Origin: Deefgea piscis
Lineage (GTDB): Bacteria; Pseudomonadota; Gammaproteobacteria; Burkholderiales; Chitinibacteraceae
Assembly: GCF_019665785.1 (NCBI RefSeq)
Contig: NZ_CP081149.1
Span: 62,001-126,000 of the forward strand
Length of the DNA stretch: 64,000 nucleotides
Direction: 5' to 3'
This document shows, one piece after another, positions 47,113 through 55,790 of the stretch. Positions within the stretch are counted from its first letter, which is position 1. Each line of letters begins with the position of its first letter. Below the pieces are notes generated by a model. That model saw only the letters and a program-made list of their open reading frames with translations. It ran no database searches and had not been told where the DNA came from. The position numbers and the translations under genes were made by a program.

Positions 47113-47128
47113 TACCCCCTTAAGGGCA
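47113..47128. promoter_or_regulatory. candidate NarL/NarP site before napF
   Basis: TACCCCC-TT-AAGGGCA fits the 7-2-7 consensus at 11 of 14 positions and includes the perfect palindrome CCCTTAAGGG. It lies 63 bp before the napF start in the narX/nap divergent gap (46870-47190). A single heptamer-like TACCCTT lies at 47152-47158. I see no FNR box and no other gene in the gap. Confidence 0.45.
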
Positions 47129-47190
47129 TTGTCGGCTTTAGAGCCACCGAATACCCTTATTTTTATCTAATTATAGGGTTGAATGCTGCT

Positions 47191-47670
47191 GTGGATGTAT
47201 CACGCCGCAATCTATTACGAGGCCGCCGCCCACAAACGTCGACCACGCCGGCACCGCCATGGTCAGCAGAGGATTTTTTTACTCGCTGTACACGTTGTGG
47301 CGACTGTGTCAGAGCTTGTCCCAGCCACATTATTCAACTGGGTAGCGGTGGTTTTCCGACGATCAATTTTTCACAGGGTGAATGCACATTCTGTGCCGAT
47401 TGCACCACCGTGTGCCAGAGCAAGGCGCTCGATTTAGATCGTTGTACGCCTTGGCATTTACGCGCCAGCATCGATGATCGCTGCCTCGCGCAACACGGCG
47501 TTGATTGCCGAATTTGCGGCGAAAGTTGTGATGCCAAAGCCATCCACTTTGAACTGGCTATCGGCAAAGTGGCACAGCCGCGAATTCAAACCGAGCAATG
47601 TACCGGTTGCGGCGCGTGCTTTGCCCCTTGCCCCAGCCAAAGCATCCAAATAAGGGAGTGTCTTGTATGA
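47191..47670 (-). other. antisense side of napF (no separate gene)
   Basis: Only the plus strand is coding here. Minus-strand reading frames in this interval mirror napF and show no family features. Confidence 0.3.
47191..47670 (+). CDS. napF: NapF, ferredoxin-type protein of nitrate reduction
   Basis: 159-aa cytoplasmic iron-sulfur protein that in E. coli helps mature NapA. It opens VDVSRRNLLRGR and carries clusters CTRCGDCVRACP, CTFCADCTTVC, CRICGESCDAKAI and CTGCGACFAPCP, the NapF set. Start is uncertain: GTG 47191 gives the normal NapF length and N-terminus, TTG 47179 is another option, and neither has an ideal ribosome binding site. The stop overlaps napD by ATGA. First gene of napFDAGHBC. 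Confidence 0.88.
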   Translation: MDVSRRNLLRGRRPQTSTTPAPPWSAEDFFTRCTRCGDCVRACPSHIIQLGSGGFPTINFSQGECTFCADCTTVCQSKALDLDRCTPWHLRASIDDRCLAQHGVDCRICGESCDAKAIHFELAIGKVAQPRIQTEQCTGCGACFAPCPSQSIQIRECLV

Positions 47671-47930
47671 ATATTTTCAGCCTCGTGATCCGCGCCGTTC
47701 CTGGCCAACTTGACGCAGTCAAAGCCGCAGTCGTTCAAGTGCCCGGCGTTGAGATTCACGTCGAGCATGAAGGCAAGCTGATTATCACCGTTGAAGACGT
47801 ACCCGGTGTGCGCTGCACAGAAATGCTGACCCGAATTCAAAACATCCCCAACGTCGCCTCAGCCACGTTGGCCTATGAATATTGCGACGAAGAAAACGCG
47901 CCGCCAAAAACATTAAAACAGGAGCAATGA
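47667..47930 (+). CDS. napD: NapD, NapA signal-peptide chaperone
   Basis: 87-aa chaperone that binds the Tat signal of NapA before export. Ferredoxin-like fold with [21 protein letters not shown] (quoted in part) and [10 protein letters not shown], both family-typical. ATG 47667 overlaps the napF stop, and its own stop lies three bases before the napA start. Confidence 0.94.
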   Translation: MNIFSLVIRAVPGQLDAVKAAVVQVPGVEIHVEHEGKLIITVEDVPGVRCTEMLTRIQNIPNVASATLAYEYCDEENAPPKTLKQEQ

Positions 47931-47932
47931 GC

Positions 47933-50476
47933 ATGAGTTTAGACCGCCGTGACTTTATTAAAATATCCGCTGTTACTGCTGCCGCCGCCAGCGCGGGTAT
48001 TCCGTTAGCACAAGCCGCCCCCGCCAAAACCCTGCCGGCAATGGCAGGTGATGGTAAAGACGCGATTCGTTGGGACAAAGCACCTTGTCGTTTCTGTGGT
48101 ACTGGCTGTGCCGTCTTGGTCGGCACGCAAAATGGCCGCGTGGTGGCCACACAGGGCGACCCTGATGCCGAAGTCAATCGCGGTTTAAACTGCATCAAAG
48201 GCTATTTCCTTTCTAAAATCATGTACGGCTCAGATCGCTTAACTCAGCCGCTATTGCGTAAAAAGAACGGCAAATACGATAAAAACGGTGAATTCACGCC
48301 AGTGAGCTGGAATGAAGCGTTCGACATCATGGAATTGAAATGGAAAGACGCGCTCAAGACTAGCGGCCCAGAATCGATTGCGATGTTTGGCTCAGGCCAG
48401 TGGACCGTTTGGGAAGGCTATGCGGCAGCCAAGCTCATGAAAGGTGGTTTCCGTAGTAATAATCTGGACCCTAATGCACGCCATTGTATGGCTTCGGCAG
48501 TGACTGGCTTTATGCGTACCTTTGGTATGGATGAGCCGATGGGCTGTTATGACGATATCGAAGTCGCCGACGCATTTGTGTTGTGGGGCTCGAATATGGC
48601 CGAAATGCATCCCATTTTATGGAGCCGCATTACCGACCGCCGTTTATCCAACCCGAAAGTTAAAGTATCAGTGCTTTCAACTTACGAGCATCGCTCGTTT
48701 GAATTGGCCGACAGTGGTTATGGCATGGTCTTCACGCCACAAACCGATTTGGCGATGATGAACTTCATCTGTCATCACATCATCTCTACTGGTCGAGTGA
48801 ATCAAAAATTCGTTAAAGACCATTGCAAATTTAAGCTCGGCACGACCGATATTGGCTACGGTTTACGCCCGAACAATCCATTAGAAAGCAAAGCCACCGC
48901 CAACGGTTACCCAGGTGCCGACGGTAAGCCTAAGGGCAATCCAAACGATATGAGTGATTATTCGTTTGAGCAGTTTGCTAAATTTGTTGCTGACTATCCG
49001 GTGGATAAAGTCAGTAAATTATGTGGCATCCCGCAAGACCGCTTGATTGCTTTGGCTGAACTCTATGCCGATCCAAAAATCAAAGTGACTTCGTTCTGGA
49101 CCATGGGCTTTAACCAGCACACCCGTGGTACTTGGGCGAACAATATGATTTACAACATTCACTTGCTCACCGGCAAAATCGCCGAGCCCGGCAATAGCCC
49201 ATTCTCATTGACTGGCCAGCCTTCAGCCTGTGGTACCGCGCGTGAAGTCGGTACGTTTGCGCATCGTTTGCCAGCCGATATGGTGGTGACCAACCCAGAA
49301 CATCGCAAAACCGCCGAAAAAATCTGGAAGCTGCCCGATGGCACGATTCCGGGCAAGATCGGTTTGCACGCCGTAGCCATGGCGCGCGCGATTAAAGACG
49401 GCAAAGTCAAAGTCTACTGGCAGCTTTGCAATAACAATATGCAAGCTGGCCCAAATATTAACGAAGAACTCTACCCAGGCTGGCGTCGTCCAGACACCTT
49501 TATCGTGGTGTCTGATCCGTATCCAACTGCGTCAACTTTGGCGGCCGATTTGATCTTGCCAACCGCAATGTGGGTGGAAAAAGAAGGTGCATTTGGTAAT
49601 GCCGAGCGCCGCACGCAATTCTGGCGTCAACAAGTCAATGCCCCGGGCGAAGCACAATCTGATTTGTGGCAGCTGATGCAATTTGCCAAACGCTTCAAAG
49701 TGGAAGAAGTTTGGCCAGCCGATTTGATCGCCAAACAAAGCAGCGTAAAAGGCAAAACCTTATACGACATCTTGTTTATGAATGGTCAGGTCAATCAATT
49801 TAAAAACACTGATTTGCAAAAAGGCTTTGAAAACTTTGAAGCCAAGTTGGCGGGTTTTTACGTGCAAAAAGGCTTGTTTGAAGAATACGCCCAGTTTGGT
49901 CGCGGCCACGCGCATGATCTAGGCCCATTCGATCTTTACCATAAAGCACGCGGTCTACGCTGGCCGGTGGTGAACGGTAAAGAAACCAAATGGCGCTACC
50001 GTGAAGGCTATGACGTTTATGTGAAAAAAGGTGAAGGCGTACGCTTTTACGGTAACAAAGACGGCCGCGCCAACATCATCGCGCTACCGTATCATCCGCC
50101 AGCAGAAATGCCGGATGCCAACTTTGATATGTGGCTATGTACCGGTCGTGTGCTAGAGCATTGGCATACCGGCACGATGACGCGCCGCGTTCCTGAGCTG
50201 CATAAAGCAGTACCCGAAGCGATGGTGTTTATGAATCCGAATGATGCCAAAAAACGCGGTTTGCAGCGCGGTATGGTGGTCAAAGTGGCTTCACGTCGCG
50301 GCGAAATCAAAGCGCGCCTCGAAACGCGCGGTCGTAATAAACCACCAGTGGGTTTGATCTTCATTCCATTCTTTGACGAAGGCCGTTTGGTCAACAAGCT
50401 GACTTTGGATGCAACGTGTCCAATTTCTAAAGAAACCGACTACAAAAAATGTGCGGTTAAAGTCGTTAAAGCCTAA
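47933..50476 (+). CDS. napA: NapA, periplasmic nitrate reductase catalytic subunit
   Basis: 847-aa bis-MGD molybdoenzyme that reduces nitrate to nitrite in the periplasm. Tat signal: [16 protein letters not shown]. The [4Fe-4S] cluster is bound by [13 protein letters not shown]...GLNCIKGYF, and the Mo-ligating Cys is in [21 protein letters not shown] 47933 has GGAG eight bases upstream; the ATG at 47927 is too close to it. Needs moa/mob products, NapD, TatABC and NapB, all encoded here. Confidence 0.98.
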   Translation: MSLDRRDFIKISAVTAAAASAGIPLAQAAPAKTLPAMAGDGKDAIRWDKAPCRFCGTGCAVLVGTQNGRVVATQGDPDAEVNRGLNCIKGYFLSKIMYGSDRLTQPLLRKKNGKYDKNGEFTPVSWNEAFDIMELKWKDALKTSGPESIAMFGSGQWTVWEGYAAAKLMKGGFRSNNLDPNARHCMASAVTGFMRTFGMDEPMGCYDDIEVADAFVLWGSNMAEMHPILWSRITDRRLSNPKVKVSVLSTYEHRSFELADSGYGMVFTPQTDLAMMNFICHHIISTGRVNQKFVKDHCKFKLGTTDIGYGLRPNNPLESKATANGYPGADGKPKGNPNDMSDYSFEQFAKFVADYPVDKVSKLCGIPQDRLIALAELYADPKIKVTSFWTMGFNQHTRGTWANNMIYNIHLLTGKIAEPGNSPFSLTGQPSACGTAREVGTFAHRLPADMVVTNPEHRKTAEKIWKLPDGTIPGKIGLHAVAMARAIKDGKVKVYWQLCNNNMQAGPNINEELYPGWRRPDTFIVVSDPYPTASTLAADLILPTAMWVEKEGAFGNAERRTQFWRQQVNAPGEAQSDLWQLMQFAKRFKVEEVWPADLIAKQSSVKGKTLYDILFMNGQVNQFKNTDLQKGFENFEAKLAGFYVQKGLFEEYAQFGRGHAHDLGPFDLYHKARGLRWPVVNGKETKWRYREGYDVYVKKGEGVRFYGNKDGRANIIALPYHPPAEMPDANFDMWLCTGRVLEHWHTGTMTRRVPELHKAVPEAMVFMNPNDAKKRGLQRGMVVKVASRRGEIKARLETRGRNKPPVGLIFIPFFDEGRLVNKLTLDATCPISKETDYKKCAVKVVKA

Positions 50477-50485
50477 TGGGAGATG

Positions 50486-50532
50486 GGTATTGCCTTCTAA
50501 ACATTGCTAGCAATGATTTGGATGGCAATACC
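50486..50532 (+). other. nested hairpins in the napA-napG gap
   Basis: GGTATTGCC (50486-50494) pairs with GGCAATACC (50524-50532), enclosing the perfect palindrome CATTGCTAGCAATG (50502-50515). It starts ten bases after the napA stop and ends nine before the napG ATG. No T-run, so a transcript-processing or stabilising element is more likely than a terminator. Confidence 0.65.
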
Positions 50533-50540
50533 TTTATAAA

Positions 50541-51290
50541 ATGAAAGCAACACCAAATCGACGACAGTTTATAAAAAATAGTGCAGCCGCCTGTGGTGGC
50601 GCCCTAGTGCTGTCTAGCGGCTTGGGGGTTTTGGCCAGTCAACAAGCGAAAGCACTGCCGGTACAAGCATTACGTCCGCCCGGAGCTTTGCCCGAAACGC
50701 AGTTTCAAAGTGCTTGCGTGCGTTGCGGTTTATGCGTTCGCGATTGTCCTTACGACACCTTGAAACTCGCCAGCTTAGGGCAAGGCATAGGCTGGGGAAC
50801 GCCGTATTTTGCTGCACGCAATATTCCTTGCGAAATGTGTGAGGATATTCCCTGCGTCAAAGTGTGCCCAACTGGCGCTTTAGATCACCAGCTCACCGAA
50901 ATTAACGACGCGCGAATGGGCTTGGCCGTGCTGCACGACCAAGAAACGTGCCTAAATTTTCTCGGTCTGCGCTGCGACGTCTGCTATCGCGTTTGTCCGG
51001 TGATTGACCAAGCCATAACCTTAGAAACCATTCATAACCCACGCTCAGACCGACATGCGATGTTGATCCCAACAGTGCATTCCGATTTTTGCACCGGCTG
51101 CGGCAAGTGCGAGCAATCGTGTGTGCTACCCAAAGCAGCGATCAGCGTTTTGCCGCGCTCGTTGGCGCAAGGGCAATCGGGCGAACATTACCGTAAAGGT
51201 TGGGAAGAAAAAGCCAACGCCGGCGGTGAATCATTAATCGGGCCACAAATTGCCTTACCGCCCAATCTGCCAGAGAAGGAGTCGCCATGA
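50541..51290 (+). CDS. napG: NapG, quinol dehydrogenase ferredoxin subunit
   Basis: 249-aa periplasmic ferredoxin with a Tat signal ([19 protein letters not shown]) and four [4Fe-4S] motifs: [35 protein letters not shown] and [12 protein letters not shown]. With NapH it passes electrons from quinol toward NapC/NapAB. No strong ribosome binding site is seen before its ATG. Overlaps napH by ATGA. Confidence 0.96.
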   Translation: MKATPNRRQFIKNSAAACGGALVLSSGLGVLASQQAKALPVQALRPPGALPETQFQSACVRCGLCVRDCPYDTLKLASLGQGIGWGTPYFAARNIPCEMCEDIPCVKVCPTGALDHQLTEINDARMGLAVLHDQETCLNFLGLRCDVCYRVCPVIDQAITLETIHNPRSDRHAMLIPTVHSDFCTGCGKCEQSCVLPKAAISVLPRSLAQGQSGEHYRKGWEEKANAGGESLIGPQIALPPNLPEKESP

Positions 51291-52111
51291 GGTCATTTTG
51301 GCAACGCAATCGCTGGCTGATTTTACGGCGTAGCAGCCAACTCTTGATTTTGGCGCTGTTTTTAATCGGCCCGCTGCTCGGTATTTGGTGGGTTAAAGGC
51401 ACGTTGGCGTCGAGTTTTAGCTTTGACTTTTTACCGCTGACTGACCCGATGATTTTGCTGCAAACGTGGCTAGCTGGGCATACGCCTGAAAGGCAAGCCG
51501 TGATCGGTGCCGCGCTGGTACTGGGTGCGTATTTGATTGTCGGTGGCCGAGTGTTTTGTAGCTGGGTTTGTCCAGTGAATTTAATCACCGATTTTGCCCG
51601 CTGGTGTCGTAGCCGATTGGGTTTAAAAGCCGGGCAGCAAGTGGCCAGAAATACCCGTTATTGGCTATTGGCTGGCGTCTTACTGCTGTCGTTCATCACG
51701 CAAACAGTCGCTTGGGAATGGGTGAATCCGGTGACAGGGCTGCAGCGCGGCATGCTGTTTGGCATGGGTTTAGCGTGGGCGATGGCGTTGGCCATTTTTG
51801 TCTACGACACTTTTTTGGTCAGCCGTGGTTGGTGTGGGCATTGGTGTCCGGTGGGCGCTTTTTATGCACTGGTCGGTAAAACCGCGCTCATTCGCATTAC
51901 CGCCCCCAAACGTCATGCCTGTGATGACTGCATGCAGTGCTTTTATGTTTGCCCCGAACCACAAGTGATTCGTAGTGCGCTCAAAGGCCAAGGCAGCCCG
52001 GTGATTGTGGCAGGCGAATGCACCAATTGCGCGCGCTGCATCGATGTTTGTGATCAAGACGTTTTCAAAATTAGCCATCGCTTTAATCAACATACTGATT
52101 TACCACTTTAA
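51287..52111 (+). CDS. napH: NapH, membrane quinol dehydrogenase subunit
   Basis: 274-aa membrane protein with four spans, the cytoplasmic CxxxCP motifs ([26 protein letters not shown]) and two C-terminal [4Fe-4S] motifs ([27 protein letters not shown]). Partner of NapG in ubiquinol oxidation. Confidence 0.96.
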   Translation: MRSFWQRNRWLILRRSSQLLILALFLIGPLLGIWWVKGTLASSFSFDFLPLTDPMILLQTWLAGHTPERQAVIGAALVLGAYLIVGGRVFCSWVCPVNLITDFARWCRSRLGLKAGQQVARNTRYWLLAGVLLLSFITQTVAWEWVNPVTGLQRGMLFGMGLAWAMALAIFVYDTFLVSRGWCGHWCPVGAFYALVGKTALIRITAPKRHACDDCMQCFYVCPEPQVIRSALKGQGSPVIVAGECTNCARCIDVCDQDVFKISHRFNQHTDLPL

Positions 52112-52123
52112 GGGAGAAATACA

Positions 52124-52564
52124 ATGAAAAAACTAGCCTGTATTTTAGGAATGCTATTGGCCTTTGGCCTTGGCGCCATCGGCGTGCAAGCGGATGAACT
52201 CAAATCACTGCGCGGTACCGAAGCCGTGAGTGGCGACGTTGCCCCTGAGCATTACCGTTGGGAGCGCGATAGCCGTCCACTGCCACGCCAGTTTGTACAG
52301 CAACCGCCGTTAATTCCGCATTCCATCAAGGGTTATAACGTCACCACTGAATACAATAAATGCCTCGATTGCCATAGCTGGGATCGCACCGCTGAAACTG
52401 GCGCCACCAAGGTATCGATTACCCATTTCAAAACCCGTGGCGGCACTGAGCTAACCAATATTTCTCCACGCCGTTATTTCTGCCAGCAATGCCACGTACC
52501 GCAAACCGATGCCAAACCACTGGTTGGTAGCTCGTTTAAACCTGCCAATGGCTTAGTGAAATAA
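52124..52564 (+). CDS. napB: NapB, diheme cytochrome c subunit
   Basis: 146-aa periplasmic diheme cytochrome that passes electrons to NapA. Signal peptide MKKLACILGMLLAFGLGAIGVQA; heme sites CLDCH and CQQCH. Lies 12 bp after napH with AGGGAG upstream. Its hemes are attached by the Ccm system encoded here. Confidence 0.97.
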   Translation: MKKLACILGMLLAFGLGAIGVQADELKSLRGTEAVSGDVAPEHYRWERDSRPLPRQFVQQPPLIPHSIKGYNVTTEYNKCLDCHSWDRTAETGATKVSITHFKTRGGTELTNISPRRYFCQQCHVPQTDAKPLVGSSFKPANGLVK

Positions 52565-52588
52565 TTCGCCCACAAAGGAAGATGCATC

Positions 52589-53281
52589 ATGAGCGAAAGC
52601 AAACCTAGCCTTAAAGCACGACTGTGCGAGCGACTCAAAAAACTACGGACGATTAAAATCGGTATCGTTGGCATTGTGATTGCCTTTGTCGTAGGGATTA
52701 TGTTTTGGGGCGGTTTTAACACCGCGCTGGAAATGACCAACACTGAAAAATTCTGCCTGTCTTGTCATGAGATGGCCGACAATGTGTATCCGGAATATCA
52801 AGATACGATTCACTACACCAACCGCTCCGGCGTGCGGGCCACTTGTCCAGATTGCCATGTGCCGCATGAGTGGGGCCCAAAAATGATTCGTAAGATTGAA
52901 GCGTCGAAAGAAGTCTGGGGCATGTTGACGGGGACGATTGATACCCGTGAAAAATTCCTCGCAAAACGCGAACAATTAGCGCAAAACGAATGGAAGCGAA
53001 TGAAAGCCAATGATTCGCAAGCCTGCCGTAATTGCCATAATTACGAGTATTTTGACTATATGGAGCAAAACTCACGTTCAGCCACCGCCCACCAAAAAGG
53101 CTTTGCTGAAGGCGCAACGTGTATTGACTGCCATAAAGGGATTGCCCATCAATTACCTGCGGTACACCAAAATGTACGTGCTGGCGAAGCAGGTGTGACC
53201 GCCGAAGTGATGCATCCAACGCGCAATAAAGCCAGCGCTGCCAGTGCGGTGGACGATGATGATTTTGCTGGGATTGAATAA
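52589..53281 (+). CDS. napC: NapC/NirT-type tetraheme quinol dehydrogenase
   Basis: 230-aa membrane-anchored tetraheme cytochrome (anchor [18 protein letters not shown]) that takes electrons from quinol to NapAB. Four heme motifs: CLSCH, CPDCH, CRNCH and CIDCH. The C-terminal tail is Ala/Asp-rich. Last gene of the nap operon; a strong terminator follows. Confidence 0.97.
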   Translation: MSESKPSLKARLCERLKKLRTIKIGIVGIVIAFVVGIMFWGGFNTALEMTNTEKFCLSCHEMADNVYPEYQDTIHYTNRSGVRATCPDCHVPHEWGPKMIRKIEASKEVWGMLTGTIDTREKFLAKREQLAQNEWKRMKANDSQACRNCHNYEYFDYMEQNSRSATAHQKGFAEGATCIDCHKGIAHQLPAVHQNVRAGEAGVTAEVMHPTRNKASAASAVDDDDFAGIE

Positions 53282-53298
53282 AATTTAAGCAATACAAA

Positions 53299-53326
53299 AC
53301 GGGGCTCGATTGAGCCCCGTTTTTTT
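53299..53326 (+). terminator. terminator of the nap operon
   Basis: ACGGGGCTC-gatt-GAGCCCCGT followed by TTTTTT, 18 bases after the napC stop. It may also serve the convergent DJ-1 family gene, though the A-run on the other side is short. Confidence 0.93.
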
Positions 53327-53339
53327 ATCCAGCCAATAA

Positions 53340-54020
53340 TTAGGCTTGCAGTTGCGCCAATAATTGCTGCGCCACCAGTTCCGACGACGCTGGATTTTGC
53401 CCGGTAATCAAATTACCGGCACACACGGCATACGGCTGCCAATCTTCGCCTTTAGAATACACGCCGCCTTTGGCAACGAGCTCATCCTGTAATAAAAACG
53501 GCACCACGTCGGTTAAACCAACCGCAGCTTCTTCTGAATCACTAAAGCCAGTCACCGCTTTACCCGCCACCAAAGGTTGGCCATCGGGCGCTTTTACATG
53601 CCGCAACGCTGCTGGCGCATGACACACTAAGGCAACGGGTTTGCCCGCCGCATACATGGTTTCTAGTAAGGCAATCGATTGTGCATCTTCGGCTAAATCC
53701 CACATTGGGCCATGGCCGCCGGGATAAAATACCGCATCGTAATCGCTGGCTTTTACTTCAGCTAATTTAAGCGTTTTGGCCAAAGCCGCTTGAGCGGCGG
53801 CATCTTGTTTAAACCGCGTCGTGGCTGCAGTTTGAAAATCCGCCGCATCACTTTTAGGATCTAGCGGTGGCTGGCCACCGAGTGGTGACGCCAGCACCAG
53901 CTCAGCGCCAGCATCGAGTAGCAAATAATACGGTGCGGCAAATTCCTCAAGCCAAAAACCGGTTTTTTGACCGGTGTCGCCCAGTTGATCGTGCGAAGTC
54001 AGTACCATTAAAATTTTCAT
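53340..54020 (-). CDS. DJ-1/PfpI family protein (glyoxalase III / Hsp31-like)
   Basis: 226-aa DJ-1/PfpI superfamily protein of the Hsp31-like branch. The nucleophile Cys133 with His134 is in ALVCHAPAAL, the partner Glu is in FWLEEFAAPY (Glu25), and YPGGHGPMWDLA is the family glycine loop. Such proteins act as glutathione-independent glyoxalases or holding chaperones; which applies here cannot be told. Divergent from the DUF455 gene by 31 bp. Confidence 0.85.
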   Translation of the reverse strand: MKILMVLTSHDQLGDTGQKTGFWLEEFAAPYYLLLDAGAELVLASPLGGQPPLDPKSDAADFQTAATTRFKQDAAAQAALAKTLKLAEVKASDYDAVFYPGGHGPMWDLAEDAQSIALLETMYAAGKPVALVCHAPAALRHVKAPDGQPLVAGKAVTGFSDSEEAAVGLTDVVPFLLQDELVAKGGVYSKGEDWQPYAVCAGNLITGQNPASSELVAQQLLAQLQA

Positions 54021-54051
54021 TGCTGCTCTCCAAACCGTCTCACGCTGGCGA

Positions 54052-54927
54052 ATGCCAGTCGTGTTTCACCCTGTTGATCTTAGACCCTTGCCAGCCCGCT
54101 ATCAGCGCGTAATACTGGCGCTGCTTTTATCTTTGGAACTCGCCGTGTTTGCTGCTGCCTTTGCTGCCTTAATTGAATCGAACCCCCAGACTAAAATCGC
54201 CAAACTGAGCGATATTCATCTCGAACAACGCGATCCGCTCGACCCCACGCCGATTATTGCCGTTGCCAGTCCCGGCCGCCCGACTCACCCTGAGTTGGTC
54301 GCACCCAAAGATTTACCTCGCCGCCGCAATTTGGCTGAAGCTGAAAACCGCGCAGCCCTGTTGCATGCTTTTGCGCATATTGAATTTAACGCCATTAATC
54401 TAGCGCTGGATGCACTGTATCGGTTTCGCCAGATGCCCGCGCAATATTATGCCGACTGGCTCAAAATTGCCGTTGAAGAAGCGTATCACTTCAATCTGCT
54501 TTGCGAGCATCTACAAACACTCGGCTTTGCTTATGGCGATTTTCCAGCACATAACAGCTTATGGGAAATGGCGGTCAAAACCGACGCCGACGTGATGGCC
54601 AGAATGGCCTTGGTGCCGCGAATTTTAGAAGCGCGCGGGCTTGATGCCGTGCCGCCGATTCGACAAAAACTCGCCAATATCGGCGATCAGCGCGCGTGTG
54701 AAATTCTGGATATTATTCTGGCCGATGAAATCGGCCATGTGCGCATTGGCAACCATTGGTATCACTGGTGTTGCCAAGAGCGCCAACTCGAACCCATTGC
54801 CACTTTTGTCGCGCTGCTACGGGATTATGAAGCGCCGGTATTTCGCGGCACCCTCAACCACATCGCCCGCCAAGCGGCCGGATTTACTACTGAGGAAATG
54901 GCTTTAATTGAGTCGTTAAAAGAATAG
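54052..54927 (+). CDS. DUF455 ferritin-like protein
   Basis: 291-aa protein of the DUF455 ferritin-like family. A four-helix diiron-type pattern is visible: HAFAHIEFNAINLALDALYRF (quoted in part), AVEEAYHFNLLCEHL and ILADEIGHVRIGNHWY, giving Glu/His ligand sets (IE..., EE.YH, DEIGH). Function is unknown; some relatives resemble tRNA hydroxylase MiaE in fold. The start is uncertain because the first 20 residues are not family-like. Confidence 0.8.
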   Translation: MPVVFHPVDLRPLPARYQRVILALLLSLELAVFAAAFAALIESNPQTKIAKLSDIHLEQRDPLDPTPIIAVASPGRPTHPELVAPKDLPRRRNLAEAENRAALLHAFAHIEFNAINLALDALYRFRQMPAQYYADWLKIAVEEAYHFNLLCEHLQTLGFAYGDFPAHNSLWEMAVKTDADVMARMALVPRILEARGLDAVPPIRQKLANIGDQRACEILDIILADEIGHVRIGNHWYHWCCQERQLEPIATFVALLRDYEAPVFRGTLNHIARQAAGFTTEEMALIESLKE

Positions 54928-54961
54928 GTAAATAACCAATCAAACCCAACAATCGGCTTGG

Positions 54962-55234
54962 TTCAAATTACGGATTGATGTTTTTTAAGTGCCTGCGGCA
55001 CATTTATTTACAGTCGCAGTCCGCGACGGGGACCCTCTTTAGCTACGCAGAAACTTCGTTTTCTTTGACTCGCCAAAGAAAGAGGGGGAAAGAAAGGCGC
55101 CCCGAGCGCGCACAGCTCCGCTGTACCCTCGATCGATCGTGAGCCAAACGGTAAAGCTGTTTGTCTCCCTCCTCACTCGGTGCGCTTGGACGGGGTTTTA
55201 AGCCCCAGACCAACGAGCGCGGCACAGCATTAAC
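54962..55234 (+). mobile_element. MITE-like repeat, copy D (22-bp insertion in hairpin arm)
   Basis: Plus-strand copy closest to copy A. Left end TTCAAATT-acgg-ATTGATG (54962-54980); the right end is degraded (CATTAAC at 55228-55234). The hairpin GTGCC-tgc-GGCAC follows the left end. The second hairpin has arms CCCTCTTT (55033-55040) plus CTTT, and AAAGAAAGAGGG (55075-55086), with an extra 22 bp (55041-55062) placed inside the left arm. The conserved block GAGCCAAACGGTA...CACTCGGTGCGCTTGGACGGGG follows. The rest of the gap, 55235-55370, is AT-rich with no gene. Confidence 0.78.
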
Positions 55235-55370
55235 CCAAGCTACGAATTTTAAACATGACGTATTGTCTTATAAGCATTTGAATAAAAAGCATACAAAGCA
55301 ATACCCAGTAAAACTTTGCCTATTTTTTACCTTTAACTACCTCACATTCCACAAGAATCCATCGTAACAC

Positions 55371-55420
55371 TTGCCAATCGCTAAACTCACACCTATAGTG
55401 TGCTACATACCTAACACACA
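55371..55420 (+). promoter_or_regulatory. promoter and inverted-repeat operator of the GntR/ABC operon
   Basis: TTGCCA (55371-55376) and TATAGT (55394-55399) are spaced by 17 bp, a good sigma-70 promoter. Overlapping it is AGTGTG-N12-CACACA (55397-55402, 55415-55420), an inverted repeat resembling the AGTGTA-N13-TACACT operator of Bacillus YtrA. The expected start of transcription near 55406 lies inside the repeat, which fits autorepression by the YtrA-like GntR protein encoded next. Confidence 0.65.
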
Positions 55421-55430
55421 AGCACAGAAC

Positions 55431-55790
55431 ATGGCCGACTGGAATAATCAATCGCCTATCTATTTGCAGCTGGCCGAATGCCTAAGCCAAGCCTTGCTCG
55501 ATGGACGACCCCAAGAAGGGCAAGCGATGCCTTCGGTGCGGCTATTGGCTGCCGAATATGGCCTTAACCCTCTCACGGTGAATCGTGCCTTGCAAGCGAT
55601 GGTGGATGCCGGTTTGCTCGAAAGCCGCCGTGGCTTGGGAATGTTTGTTTTACCGCAAGCGAGCGAGCGATTGCGCGCTGCTGATCGTGCGCGGTTTTTA
55701 AGCCAAGAATGGCCGCTACTGCGCGCCAAATTGCAACGTTTAGGCATTAGCGCCAGCGATTTAGACTGGCATGCCAAGGAGTCCGCATGA
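55431..55790 (+). CDS. YtrA-subfamily GntR regulator
   Basis: 119-aa regulator with a GntR winged helix (PSVRLLAAEYGLNPLTVNRAL) and only a short dimerisation tail, as in the YtrA subfamily. It starts MADWNNQSPIYLQLAECL, family-typical. YtrA-type regulators normally repress an adjacent ABC transporter operon and themselves. The stop overlaps the ABC ATPase gene by ATGA. Confidence 0.9.
   Translation: MADWNNQSPIYLQLAECLSQALLDGRPQEGQAMPSVRLLAAEYGLNPLTVNRALQAMVDAGLLESRRGLGMFVLPQASERLRAADRARFLSQEWPLLRAKLQRLGISASDLDWHAKESA

Noticed and set aside
47183..47437. Frame at the napF start considered as napE
   Set aside because: It is out of frame within napF, His/Arg-rich, and lacks the membrane helix of NapE.
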